NCBI GenBank assembly: GCA_963575745.1
Contig: CAUYUJ010000170.1
Span: forward strand, 545,468-609,467
Direction of reading: 5' to 3'
DNA: 64,000 bases
DNA from: Prorocentrum cordatum
Taxonomy: Eukaryota > Sar > Dinophyceae > Prorocentrales > Prorocentraceae
The notes under the pieces are model-generated. The model did not search any database. It was given only the letters and a program-made list of their open reading frames with translations, and was not told where the DNA came from. Below are positions 10,496 through 21,549 of the stretch, one piece after another. Position 1 is the first letter of the stretch, and each line of letters opens with the position of its first letter. A program made the translations under genes and the position numbers.

Positions 10496-10907
10496 ATTTT
10501 GACATGCGTACAAGAATGCAGGCAAACATACATAACCAAACATACACACATTATGTATGTGTACACATTGGTGCATACGTACATGCACGGAAGGTCCCGG
10601 CCCCGGGTCACCGGGCATTGCGGAGCCAGACTCGGGCACCCCAGTTCTTTTTCGATTTCTCGCAGCCCCAGACGAGGCGTCGTAGAAGCCCCCAAAGACT
10701 CCCTTCTTAAGGGAACTCCCGAGTCAACCTGGCAGTGCCCACCAGCAATTTGCGATGATAGACCCTCGAGCGCGACTAGAACCTAAGCTCGAGCAAAGCG
10801 CGCGCGTGGTTCTAGTCAGAAATCTGAGAAGAACGTCCGCTTCCCTCAGCAGCAAGTGAAGACGCCCTTCAAGGCGAGTTTGCGCAAACCTCCGCGCATG
10901 CTCAGCA

Positions 10908-11600
10908 TTGGCCTCGAGGAGGAGGAGGGAGGAGGAGGAGGAGGAGGAGGAGGAGGAGGACGAGGAGGAGGGAAGGCGAGCCTTCGATGAGACGGTCGGC
11001 ATGGCTTGCTTCACCGATCTTGAGGAGCTGGAGGGCGTGGTGGCGGACCCCCGGGCGCGCCGTGAAAACATCGAGGACCTGGTCACCTTTATGCGTGACC
11101 AGGTGCCCATCTGGCTCAAGATGGGCCCGGGCAAGCAGCTCTACTGGAGGCACGAGGTTGCCAGTGAGGTGGGATGGTCAGCAACGGGCAGTGGGTGGCA
11201 GGCGAGCAAGGCGAGCCTCGTCAGAGACGACGGTTCAGACAGCGACAGCGAGGGCGAGGGCGGCCAGGGTATGGCGCGGCTGCGCGGCGAGGCCTCCGGC
11301 GATCAGGGCAACTCCAGGGCCGCGGTCGGCTTTGAGCAGAAGGTCTTGGGCTGTTGCAGCGCAGAGAATGAGCCCCAGTTTCAGTGGGCCATCACGTGCG
11401 TCGCGCTCGCTGGTGCGCGCCGCAGGCTGAGAAATATTTCCGAGGATGGGAGGTGTGCGAAACGTTGGGCGCAAAGATGGGGCAGATCATTGAGTCGCTG
11501 GCCAGGTCGCTGAGGCCCTCGAGGACGCGAGTGTTTTCGAAATCGATCTCCCCAGACTTCGTGCGGAATTTATTCTTGTATTCGAGGGGGAGGGTGTGTG
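10908..11600 (+). pseudogene. unknown protein remnant, fragment 1
   Basis: I do not recognise the family. After a Glu-rich start caused by a GGA run (10916-10972), residues encoded at 10978-11160 look like a real protein (ETVGMACFTDLEELEGVV, then DLVTFMRDQVPIWLKMGPG). Coding quality then moves to another frame at about 11405-11500 (EKYFRGWEVCETLGAKMGQ) and to a third at 11494-11590 (ALEDASVFEIDLPRLRAEF). Two frame changes without clear splice sites suggest decay. A multi-exon gene is possible but I could not place introns. The copy at 45313-46005 is the same. Confidence 0.4.
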
Positions 11601-11607
11601 GTGTGTG

Positions 11608-11648
11608 GGGGTGGGGTAGGGTGGGTGGGTGGGTGGGTGGGTGGGGGA
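11608..11648 (+). repeat. (GGGT)n microsatellite
   Basis: Short GGGT/GTGGG run; 11649-11929 holds nothing I can assign. Confidence 0.8.
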
Positions 11649-11929
11649 AAGATAGGGTGACGCATGCGGCACGATCGGGTCCAGCTTTAACCGTCGATCT
11701 CTCCCGCCCCCCACCCCCGTGGCCTGCCGCGGGAACGCCGTCGGTGCAGGGGGTGCGTTACTCTTGGGACTGGAGTGTCGGCAGGACCGCGGAGGAAATC
11801 ATGCGAAACCAGAATGGGGCCTGACTGGAATCTGCGTGGTTCGGCGGGCTGGGGGGAAGGGGGCTGGGGAGGAGAGCAGCAGGGGTGAGGGTACGAACGG
11901 AGGAGTGGCGGCCAGAGGAAGGTGGAGGA

Positions 11930-13764
11930 GGGATAGGGGGAGATTTCGACGACGCCCGCTCCGGACGGACCATCCAGGCCTCCGGAACAGGATGGATGAG
12001 CTGGGAATCCGATTGTATCAGCAGCCTGTGTGATTCGAGGATAAACTCATCACGTGCTGGAAGATTGAGGATAAAGCAAAACCAGCACCAGTCTCCGTGG
12101 GCCTGAGGGACAGGTTTGCAGGCGGGTTCAGTGAGTCGGCCTTGAGCACAACCGCTGCTTACAACCGGTTCTCCTGCTTCGTCAGGGGTACGATGGCAGC
12201 CGCTGTTAAGTTACGGACGCGGACGCGGCCCATTGGGTGCAGGCGGAGTTGAGGAGGAGACATTGGGAGCTGAGGGAAGAATGAAAGAATTGCACCGCGT
12301 GGCGCAGTTTGAGAATATCAGAGAGAGAGAGAGAGAGACAGAGAGACGTTAAAGTGCGGCGCCCACGAGATTATCAGGGCGTTTTGCGATGCGATGGAGG
12401 ATGCAGAGAAGGACTTTGAGCGCGAACGCGCGATCGATAAGGTCATGGCGGGGAAGTAGGGATCTCCTACATAGGGCCAGAACAACCAATTTGGTGGGTT
12501 CGGGGATTCGCGTCGTAGCGCCGATGCATCAGCGATGCCAACTGACGTCGAGTTTCGGCGATGCATCGGCGATGCGGCGCGTTCTCCCGACCCCCATCGA
12601 GTTAACTACTCGGGCCTCATCCGGGAGGCGCAGAGGAACGGGCGGACCGTCCTGAGGGCAAAGCTGAGTAAGAAAACGTTCGTGCAATTCTCAGATGGGC
12701 CGTGGGGTGCGGATTGCGTGTTGAGCGCGCGCCGTTTCAGGCGTGCCTTGACAGAGAAGGGGCGCGACGACCTCGACGGTCAGGGCCGCCCCAAACAAGT
12801 GCGCTGGGCGACCGAAAACAAGCAGGAACAAAGTACGCCATCTCAGTTCGACCAGCCTGGGGGCTTGAGGGTGCGTCGGCCGTGAATGACTTCAAGGGGC
12901 AAGCCAGTTTCATTTCCGATGTGGATCTGCTGGGCGGCCAGGAGGGCCTAGAGGATATCCAGGAGGTGCTGATGACGCCGCGCGAGAAAGGGGCGGCTCT
13001 CGGCATGGGTCAGTGCTTAACAAATCAGAAACCCGACACTTATAAACCGCTTGCATGGAAGTCGCGGCGACTGGACAAGGTTTCCGAATGGGGGGTCGGG
13101 CCAGGGCCGACGCGCTGAAGGGCGTCGGGGAGCTCCCGCATCAGGGGCGCCCCTGGGCTCTGGCCACCCAGGCGCCCTCCGCGCCGACTGGGCAGCAGGA
13201 AAATCAAGAGCGGTGAGATGCATAATAACGAGGTAAAAGCGAAGAGTCGCGACGACAAGGTCGAAGGCAGGCAGAAGTAGCGCGGCCGCGCAGAGAAGGG
13301 TGGGGGCGGGGAGGAAAAGGTGCATTGGATGAAGGAACTCGAGGACTAGAACTCGCATGTGGGCCAGTGGGAAAGAAGTAGCGGGAGAAGTCTGGATAAT
13401 GGTCGTTGGATTTAATAAAGATGACGCGCCCTGCGGTCGCGTTGGCCGCTGCGCGGGCGCTGTTCGGAACGGTCAGGAGCTGGTTTTCGTGCTGGAGGAC
13501 ATGGCGTTCCACGCCGCGCCCCTGGGCAGCTCGATCGAGTGCGGGGAGAATGTTTAGAAACCCACGTTTCTGATGACGTTTGAGCGCGTCAGCTGGCTGA
13601 CGAAGTTTAAGATGCTCGGCGGGCCTGGGATGACAGTCCATATATCAGCCCCCCCCCGGCTGAGACCGGCGCGACAAATGGGCGCGCTCATGGAGCAGGC
13701 GCGCACTCAGCGACGGACAGTGCTCTTTCAGCGTGCGCTTCCTAGGCTCAGGTTCCACGTCTGA
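11930..13764 (+). pseudogene. unknown protein remnant, fragment 2
   Basis: Several protein-like stretches follow each other on the plus strand. One is RMDELGIRLYQQPV then a TGA (12031), after which the same frame continues as FEDKLITCWKIEDKA and GLRDRFAGGFSESALS. Next is HEIIRAFCDAMEDAEKDFER (ends 12459), then VNYSGLIREAQRNGRTVLRA (12535-12885), then FISDVDLLGGQEGLEDIQEV (12890-13117), then VWIMVVGFNKDDAP (13357-13557). After a TAG the last continues as FERVSWLTKFKMLGGPGM. A GA run (12320-12345) interrupts it. Stops and frame changes indicate a decayed gene or mobile-element ORF, possibly the same locus as 10908-11600. Family unknown. Confidence 0.4.
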
Positions 13765-14074
13765 CCCCCTGACCGCCTGGCCGTCTACCTTCAGTGCGGC
13801 GCGGAACGGGGCGACGTCAGCGAAGCGCCCGTCGAGTAGGCGGCTCAGAGGTCGTTGGGTCTGCGGCAAGCTGCTGTTCCCCGCGCGGCGCCCTCAGTGC
13901 GATGTGCATCTGGCAGTGCACGGGGCGCTGCTTGTGGTTCAGGCCTTTGCGGGGGATGTAGACGCGAGGTGCTGCGACGCCCCCGACGAGAAGAGAGGGA
14001 GAGAGAGAGAAATACATATGACTATAACAAGACATCACACAACAAATCAGAGAGAGTGAGAGAAACACACACAT

Positions 14075-15045
14075 AATATTATATTATATGATATGTATTC
14101 TAATCTATGATAGTACATTATTTTGGATCATAGTGTATTCTAGTGTATAGTGTTTTATTATAGTATGTTGTATTATGTTCTGTTATCTTATGGTATCTTA
14201 CAGTGTATCATATCACATTACACTATATTATGGTATGTTGTATCATATCATGTTACAGCATTATTTATTTAAAAAAACCAAAAATGTCGTGTATTTTATT
14301 ACGTTCTGCTATGCAATATGATATTGTACCATCGTACATTTTATTCTATTTACCATATCCTACCATGCCATCTTATACCATAGTGGATGATTATATATTT
14401 TCTTGCATTGCACAATATAGTGTATTATATTCCAGTTTATTTTTTATATTATGTCACATTGAATTTGATTATATTACGTTCGTATGGTATTGTAACATAT
14501 TATAGTGTAGTGCACTTTTTTGTTTATTTATACCATATTTTCATATTGTAGTGTATTATATTATATTATACTATCGTATAGTGAATTATATTATATTCTA
14601 TTTTATTATATTATATTGTATTTTATTATGTTTTATTATTTCATGTCATAGTGTATTATATTTATTTTATTATATCATATTATATTATATCACATTATAT
14701 CATATTACATTGTATCACATTACATTATAGTCTATCATATTCTATGATATTACATATTTTTATATTGTTTATTGTATTATATTATATTATATTATATTGT
14801 ATATTATCATGGTATATTACATTGCGTTATATTTATCATATCGTGTTTTGTTATTACTTTCAAACTATTGTACATGAATATATTATCTCATATACTATAC
14901 GATGACATTATTTAATAGTATATTATATCATATGGTCTTATGTTATTTTATATTATATGATATTGTATTCTAGGTTCTCATATTTCATATAATATTATAT
15001 CATAGTATACCATCGTATACTAAATGTATATATATATATACACAA
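14075..15045. repeat. AT-rich island of TATTA/TATCA words
   Basis: Nearly 1 kb of very AT-rich DNA made of TATTATATTATATCATATTA-like words inside otherwise GC-rich sequence. It is bordered on the left by a GA run (13994-14065). No gene. Such islands can unwind easily or anchor chromatin, but nothing here shows a function. Confidence 0.85.
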
Positions 15046-15189
15046 GACTGCAGTGGCGCTTCGCGCCATTCACCTTGGTCCTTGCAGGTTGGTACGCAGG
15101 CGGAACAGCAGGAAGGTCCAGCCGACAATTTGGCCATAACTCCTTGTTGCCTTTTCCGGCATCGTCGCTATAATAATGTTATTCGTCAT

Positions 15190-15845
15190 CCTTGCTCCAT
15201 GCTTCTTTTTCTTCATTTTGGGCCATACCCTGCGCCTCCTGGGAGTATTCTGGGGGCCTAAGGGGGCTTCCTCGGGCCACCCTGCCTCCAACCGCGGTCT
15301 CCTTGAACGACCCGGTCACGCTATGGAATGCTTCGGAGGGTGTCTTGGGGCTATCTTGGGCCGCCGCGGGGCTCTCTGAGGGCCATCTTGGACCCGTGTT
15401 GTGCCGTTTTGGGGCTCTTTTGGACTGCCTGGAAGCCCTTTCGGATGGTTGTGGGGCGATTTTGGAGCCTCCCAGGTGGCTTCGGACGCCCAGAAGACCG
15501 CCGTCTTGGAGCGTCGGGAAGCCGAAAAGAGGATAACCCCCAAATTCACCAACAACCAACAGGAAATCCTGGATGTTTGCCTCTTGGGGCCTTCTTGGGA
15601 GCGCTCTTGGAGGCCTCTTTGGGGCCGTCCTGGAGGCCTCTTGGGCCATCTTGAGGTCACGTCGGTCACTCTTGGAGCGCTGTTGTGCTGTCTTGGGGGT
15701 CTCTGGGACGTTTCCGATGACCCCCCTGATCGCCCTAGGTGTGCCGGGAAGGCTTGGCAAAACGCTCTGCGAGGCCCGGGGGGGCCGCTTCGAGGCCCGT
15801 CCGGAGGGTCCCAAAGCCCCAGATCCCGAGAGTCCTTTTTTTGTT
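15190..15845 (+). repeat. degenerate CTTGGGGGCC minisatellite
   Basis: Same family and orientation as 178-1050, with the tag GTCGGGAAGCCGAAAA at about 15515. The short open frames are repeat-driven. 15046-15189 is unique DNA without a recognised gene. Confidence 0.7.
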
Positions 15846-15896
15846 TGTTGGGGGGGGGGGGCCCTGCCCGGGCTTATAAACATATAGGAAGGGGAA

Positions 15897-15947
15897 TACA
15901 TATACATACGCACAAGCACATATGTGTGTATATATATATATATACAT

Positions 15948-16040
<93 letters not shown>

Positions 16041-16090
16041 AAAAACAAAAAAACATAAAAGAGAAAGAGAGAGAGAGAGAGAGAGAAATC
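15897..16090. repeat. (TA)n and (GA)n microsatellites
   Basis: A TATA/CATA tract (about 15897-15976) followed by GA runs (15980-16085). Confidence 0.95.
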
Positions 16091-16395
16091 TCAGCGAATA
16101 GGCCGATTCAGCTCAGAAGGGGCAGTCCCGGGCGCCGAGTCGCCTCGGGGCGTCGCCCGCCAGCGCGATTCCAGGCGGGGCGGCTCAGATTGCGGTCTCC
16201 GGGTCGCGCTCTCCGCGGGGGTTCGAGGCGGGCCCTCGACGGTGAGGGCGGCGCGCCGTGCGCCGCGGTTTGGCAACCGGGCTTAGGCCGCCAGGCAGCC
16301 GGAGAAGGCGCGGCTGGTGTGGGTCCAGGCATCCCTGCTGGAGGAGGCGAAGGCAGAGGTTGCCGCGGGGGCCCATTCAGCAGAGAGTCGACGCG

Positions 16396-17468
16396 ATGGC
16401 GTTCGCGCGGAGGCAGGCTGAGGCGCTCCAGCAGAGGGCTCAGGAGGCGTCGCGGTTCCCCCGTCTGGGCGCCAGGTTTCTGCCCGATGAGATCCCTGAG
16501 GGCCCGGGGGGGTGGGGAGCAAGCCGCGCCGGGGACGCCGGGGGACGAGGAGTTCAAGGAAAAGGCTCGGAAGGCGATTGCGGTCGTCTTTGCAGCGGCC
16601 GAGGTGGAGGAGAGGGTGGCCGATGAAAAGGCCGCTCAGCAGGCGGCTGTGTAGAGGGAGATGGACTCCGACAAGTGGTTGCGTCATGAAAGCACGATCC
16701 ATGAGGAATGGCCCAAGAGCGCCGTGGAACAGGCGGAGGGGGAGATGGGCAGTCAGCGAGAACTGCCAGAAGATGAGGCTGCGGCGAATGAGACGCAGGC
16801 CGACGGGAGTGCCGAAGAAAAGGCACGGGATGAGGCTGAGGAGGAGAAGGAGGAGGAGGAGGAGGAGGAGGAGGAGGAGGAGGAGGAGGAGGAGGAGGAG
16901 GAGGAAGAAGATGTGGAGGTCGAGGAGGGGCAGGCCGAGGAGGCAGATTCGGTGCCAGTTTCATACGAGGGCGAGGAGCAAGATTAGCGCAAGGCGCAGG
17001 CGCAGGCCAAGCAGGGGAAACCGAAGAGAACCGGTCGAGGAGGAGGCTCCGGGAAAAGTGGCTGAGGAGGAACAGCATCAGCGAAAGGCTAAGGAGCAGG
17101 TTGCGGTTGCAGCCTTGGAGGACCAGCTCCAGCGGGGCGACGAGGGCTGTGAGACGTGGACCAGGAGCCTGGGTGCGCAGATGCTTCAGGTCATCTTCGA
17201 TCACGTGTGCCTGTCCAGCCCCGTCACCGCTGGGCTCAAGGCGTGCGTCGATGAGATGGAGCAGAGCGTCAAGGTCTGCTCCAAGTGCAGCTTCACCTTG
17301 CGCTGCGTCGTCTGCAATCACGATCGCGCCTGGAGGGGCGTCGCCAGGAACTGGGGGCCGCTGGAACGGTGGCAGCGGGCGACCGTGAACGTGCCGAGAG
17401 GCATGAAAGGGGCGCTGCCGCGGACCTTTGACGCAGTCTCACGTCGAGAGTTGGGAGCCAAGTGCTGA
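16396..17468 (+). pseudogene. Glu-rich protein with Cys-pair C-terminus, broken
   Basis: Unknown family. One frame starts at an ATG at 16396 (MAFARRQAEALQQRAQEASR). Another frame carries EEFKEKARKAIAVVFAAAEV up to a TAG at 16652, and continues in the same frame as MDSDKWLRHESTIHEEW and a long Glu tract (about 16838-16930) to a stop at 16985. A third frame from about 17020 reads VEEEAPGKVAEEEQHQ, then a well-mixed C-terminal region (ending 17468) with CSKCSFTLRCVVC, a possible zinc ribbon of two CxxC pairs. One stop and two frame changes break it. The Glu tract is a GGA microsatellite inside the coding region. The copy is at 50800-51872. Confidence 0.4.
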
Positions 17469-17780
17469 GAAATTCCATGTCGCGCAGGGCCCGGGGACCA
17501 AACAGGAGTTGAGGTAGGTCGTGATTTCAATTGCTTCACCTCGTGTGTTTTCAGTATTGCGCCATCTTTGCCGCTTTACTTGGCGCGTGGGCCGTGTAAT
17601 TACCTCAGCGTGGATGAGTTGGTACTTCGTTGTTACCTCGTTACTTTTTAGTCGTTGGCAAGTTGAGTCTGACGTCGTTTCTTTTCCCTGTTTCCGAATC
17701 TGTTTTTCGGTATTATTCGGACCGATCTGAGAGAACCTCCTCCTCGCCTCCTCTGCCTCCTGTTCCTCCTCTTCCTCTAC
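17469..17780. other. spacer without recognisable gene
   Basis: Mixed-composition DNA, less GC-rich than its surroundings. It ends with a short CCTCCT run (17740-17775). No coding signal was seen. Confidence 0.5.
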
Positions 17781-17789
17781 CAGAGTGAC

Positions 17790-18070
17790 CCATTCACACC
17801 CAGACTCACTCATACTGACTCATATTCATACTCACTCACACTCAGACTCAATCGCACTCCGACTCACGCAAACTCAGACTCATTCGCACTCATACTGATT
17901 CGCAGTCAGACTCATTTGCGCCCATATTCACTTGTATTCAGATCAGTACGCTCAGGTTCATTCGCAGTCAGAATCACCAACACCGAGACTCCCTTACTCT
18001 CGGACCCAATCACAGTCATTCTAATTCGCACTTGTACTCCTCTCGTGCTCGGATTCATATGTATTCGCAT
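17790..18070 (+). repeat. CACTCAGACTCA minisatellite, block 1
   Basis: Degenerate tandem CTCAGACTCA/CTCATTCGCA words (period about 12). The same family makes blocks at 22210-24235 and 26225-26680. Confidence 0.85.
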
Positions 18071-18084
18071 GCATTGGTGGTCCA

Positions 18085-19240
18085 ATGCCCAACCCCGGTA
18101 AAGCAAACGTAGCATTTGGGCACCCCGAGGAAGGGGCGCCAAGGGCCAGGGCATTCCAGGATTCGCGCTCAGATTGTGGGGAAGTCTCAGGCTCTTTGCT
18201 TGTGTGCATGCCCAACGCTTTCAGCTTCCGGGCCAGATTCAGGGGGTGTTTCAGGCGAGGCGCTGGTTTCGACATTCCTAATTCGGGTGGGGGAGGTCAA
18301 AATTGAGGGCGCCCCAGGATTTGCGCCCAGATTGAAGGGATGTCTCAGCGCCCAGATTGTAGAGATGTCTCGGGCGGTTTGCTTGTTTGCGTGCAAAACA
18401 TCTTTTACTTTCAGACAGATTTCAGGATGTCTCAATCGAGGCGCTGGTTTTAACACCCCGATGGGGGGGGGGGCGCCAGGGGTCAGGACATTCCAGGGTT
18501 CACGCCCAAATTGCGTGAATGTCTTAGGCGGTTTGCTCGTTTGCGGGCTCAACAATCATTGCTTCTGGAACAGGTTTTGAGGATGTCTCAGGCGGGGCGG
18601 TGGTATCAGCATTCCGAAAGGGGTGCACTTGGGGTCAGGACATTGTATAACTCGCTCCCAGATTGTGGGGGTGTCTCAGGCGTTTTGCTTGTTTCGGATC
18701 ATCACATTTGATGCTTTTGGATCAGATTCTGAGGATGTCTCAGGTGAGGCGCTGGTTTCATCACTCCTTGGGGGGGGGGTCGCGAGGGGTGGGGGCATTC
18801 CTGGGTTCGCGCCCAGATTGTGGGGATGTCCCAGGTGGTTGCCAATTTCGGACCGTAACATCCTTCCTGCTTTCGGAGCAGATTCTGAGGACGTTTCAGG
18901 CGAGGCGTTTTTTTCAGTGGTCCTAGGGCGGGGGCGCCAGGGGTGGGCTTGGGGGCACTCCAGGGTTTCCGCCCAGATATTGGGGTTATCTCAAGCGGTT
19001 TGCTTGTTTCGAACCATCACATTTGATGTTTTTGAGTCAGATTCTAAGGATGTCTCAGGCGAAACGCTGGTTTCAGCATTCCTAGCAGGGGGGCGCCATG
19101 GGTGGGGACATTTCAGGATCGCGCTCAGATTGTTGGGAAGTCTCAGGCAGTTTGCCCGTTTGCCTGCCCAGCATCCTGTGCTTTCGGAGCAGCGTCTGAG
19201 GATGTTTCAGGCGAGGTGCTGGTTTCAGCACTCCTAGATG
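18085..19240 (+). repeat. ~150-bp satellite array, about seven units
   Basis: Units share GCGCCAGGGGT, then CAGATTGTGGGGATGTCTCA, GCGGTTTGCTTGTTT, GATTCTGAGGATGTCTCA and GGCGCTGGTTTCA. The GATTCTGAGGATGTC core recurs near 18725, 18878, 19033 and 19190, spaced by about 155. Short open frames in it are repeat-driven. Confidence 0.85.
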
Positions 19241-19305
19241 GTGGTGGTGGTGGTTGTGGTGGTGGTGGTGTTGGTGGTGTTGAATTTTTATGTTTGAATA
19301 ATTAT
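19225..19305 (+). repeat. (GGT)n microsatellite
   Basis: GGTGGTGGTGGTTGTGG run closing the satellite array. Confidence 0.85.
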
Positions 19306-19429
19306 TGTTGATCCCCCCACCAGTGCATACTGTTTTTTCTCAAAGTGTGCCCCTCGACGCTCGCACTTTGTTTTTTGACAAGGAAAGTCTCCCTGGTCAA
19401 ACTGGCCCCTTGGCCCCTGGGTTCCAACA

Positions 19430-19625
19430 ACAACGGCTCCCGCCTGAGACCTCCTCACAATTTAGCCAGGACCCCCGCTCCCGCCCGACATTTCCTCGCA
19501 TTTTATTAGGAATCGCGTTCTCGCTTGGGACTTCCTTACAATTTATTCAGGAATCGCTCTCCCGGAGCTCTGGAGTCGCGCTCTCGCTGGAGACTTGCTT
19601 GCAACTTACTGAAGAATGGCCTTGC
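19430..19625 (+). repeat. ~41-bp tandem repeat
   Basis: Four or five diverged copies of CTCCCGCCTGAGACCTCC followed by ACAATTTA and GGAATCGCG (about 19438, 19480, 19519 and 19580). Confidence 0.65.
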
Positions 19626-19694
19626 GTTGGAATTTCGTACAATTTGCCCAAGCGCCGCGCTCCCGACACCCAGGCACCCAGGAGTCGCGCCCGT

Positions 19695-19945
19695 TGTGCA
19701 TGCCCTTCGTGGCCCCGCTGTCGCCGTTTGTGTCCCCCTCACTGTCCTACGTGGCCCAGTTGCTACCCTCAGTGGCCCCATAGTTGCTTTCTGTGGCCCC
19801 GCATTAACTGCATTTCGTGGCCCCCGCTCGTTCGCGCTCTTCGTGGCCCCATACGCATTCCCTTCGTGTCCCCGCTGTCGCCCTTCGTGGCCTACTTCGT
19901 GTCCTTCGTGGCCCTGCTGTCGTTCTCTCTCGCTCTCGCTTTCGC

Positions 19946-19993
<48 letters not shown>

Positions 19994-20030
19994 ACGTCGT
20001 CGTCGTCGTCCTCGTCGTGGTCGGTCCCCT
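19695..20030 (+). repeat. CGTGGCCCC words and (GTC)n tract
   Basis: Repeated CTTCGTGGCCCCGCTGTCG words (19695-19925) run into a GTC/CGT trinucleotide tract (19945-20020). 20031-20335 contains two copies of CGACGGTCCGCGGCCGCC and a TTG run (20268-20298), with no gene. Confidence 0.75.
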
Positions 20031-20419
20031 GTCCGTCCCTCTGGGGGTCGGGTCGACGGTCCGCGGCCGCCCCGCCGATCAGCGCTGCCGCTGGCCAGGC
20101 CGACGGTCCGCGGCCGCCCCGCCGCTTGCCGGGGCCCGGCCTGCAGGGAAGAAAGGTATACCCCCCAAAAGGGGTTCGATCGAAGACGGAGAGGGCGGGT
20201 ATCGAGGGTTTGGGAAATACGCGTTATTGGACACTCGAGCAGATAAGGGCGAACAGTCTTAAAATGATGTTGTTGTTGTTATTGTTGTTGTTGTTGTTGA
20301 ACATTATTAATTCTAAAGAATAATTATTGTTGGGCCCCTGGTGCGCGCCCCCCCCGCCGCGCCTAGGCCGCAGCCACATTTTCATCATTTTCGTGAGGAA
20401 GTCTCAGGCAAAACGGGTA

Positions 20420-21125
20420 TCCAGATCCGGTTGTGTTGTTACGATCGGTTTTCCCTTGCAAAAAATAAAGCAAAGTGGACATTTCTTGTTCTAACATGAC
20501 CAAACTTCAAGAATCCCTTGCAAAAAACGACACGAAGTGCACATTCGCGCGCGCAAGACGAAATCCTTCCAAAACCTTAGTCTTCGTAGCGATTTTCACA
20601 TAAAAACATGAAAAACCCAATGGTTTTTCAAAAAAAGGGTTTCAAAAATTCACCCCGCGCGCTCTTGCGGATTTCTTAGGAAACCCAATACTTTTTCAAC
20701 ATTTCTGTCAAACGGGCTCTTGCGAGCAACTTTTTCACGTGCTTCGAACTTCTGCAACAAAGGTTGCGCGCCTGCCAGGGCCATCATCCCTGTCAAATAA
20801 TACCATGTGGGACACATTCGTTTTTTCTTCGCGCGCGCACGCCGAAATCTTCAAAAATCATTGGGTTTCTCAGGAATTTTAGCACCGCGCAACATAAAAT
20901 CATACGAATCGCACCGTAGGTTCTCGAAAAACATCTGTACGAATTTTCAAAATTTCTACCCGCGCGCGCTGTCCGAATCCTTAAAAACCAATGGTTTTCA
21001 ACATTTATGTTATAGAGCTCGCGCGAGCTGTTTTCGCAAGCTCTTTCAACGGCGTTCGCGCGCCTGCCAGGGGCCACAATCCCTTGCAAACAATATCATG
21101 CGGGACACATGCGCGCGTCGTCGCG
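20420..21125 (+). repeat. ~290-bp tandem repeat, about 2.5 copies
   Basis: GCGCGCCTGCCAGGG(G)CCA at about 20768 recurs at about 21058, each followed by (T/C)ATCATG(T/C)GGGACACAT or similar. CCAATGGTTTT, CGAAATC and GCGCGC-rich words repeat at the same spacing. Composition is a patchwork of AT-rich words and GCGCGC blocks. No gene. Confidence 0.65.
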
Positions 21126-21169
21126 TCGTCGTTGTCGGCATGGTACCACAACAAGTCAGTGTGTCACCA

Positions 21170-21540
21170 CGTCATCGAACAAAATCACTGATCACTGTAG
21201 TCACCAGTGTCACCAGTGTCACCAGCGTGTCACCACCCATGCGCCAGTGTAGTAGCCAAGGTCGTCCGCAGGCCACGAAGTGAAGTGTCCGAACGTCATA
21301 GGGCGGGAAGCTGGGTGTGGGTGGTGGCGAAGAGTCGTTTGGAAACTTGGTAGAGCTTGAACCGGCCCCCCACAAAGTGGGGGTATTGCCCGCCTCCTAT
21401 GAAAACCCTGGCACTGGTGAGAACGGAGTGTCCCCAGTCTTAAATGATTGTTGTTGTTGTTGTTGTTGTTGGTTGCGTGGTGGTGGTGGTGGTGGTGGTG
21501 GTGGTGGTGTGTGTGTGTGTGTGTGTGTGTGTTTGTGTGC
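21170..21540 (+). repeat. short repeats: GTCACCA, TTG, GGT and GT runs
   Basis: GTCACCAGT repeated near 21200-21230, then unique DNA, then (TTG)n at 21448-21472, (GGT)n at 21478-21510 and (GT)n at 21510-21538. No gene. Confidence 0.8.
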
Positions 21541-21549
21541 GGGGGGTTA

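Noticed and set aside
9558-10786. Long open frames rich in His, Thr, Tyr and Ile
   Set aside because: They are translations of the CATA/ACAC microsatellite; all frames are open on both strands.
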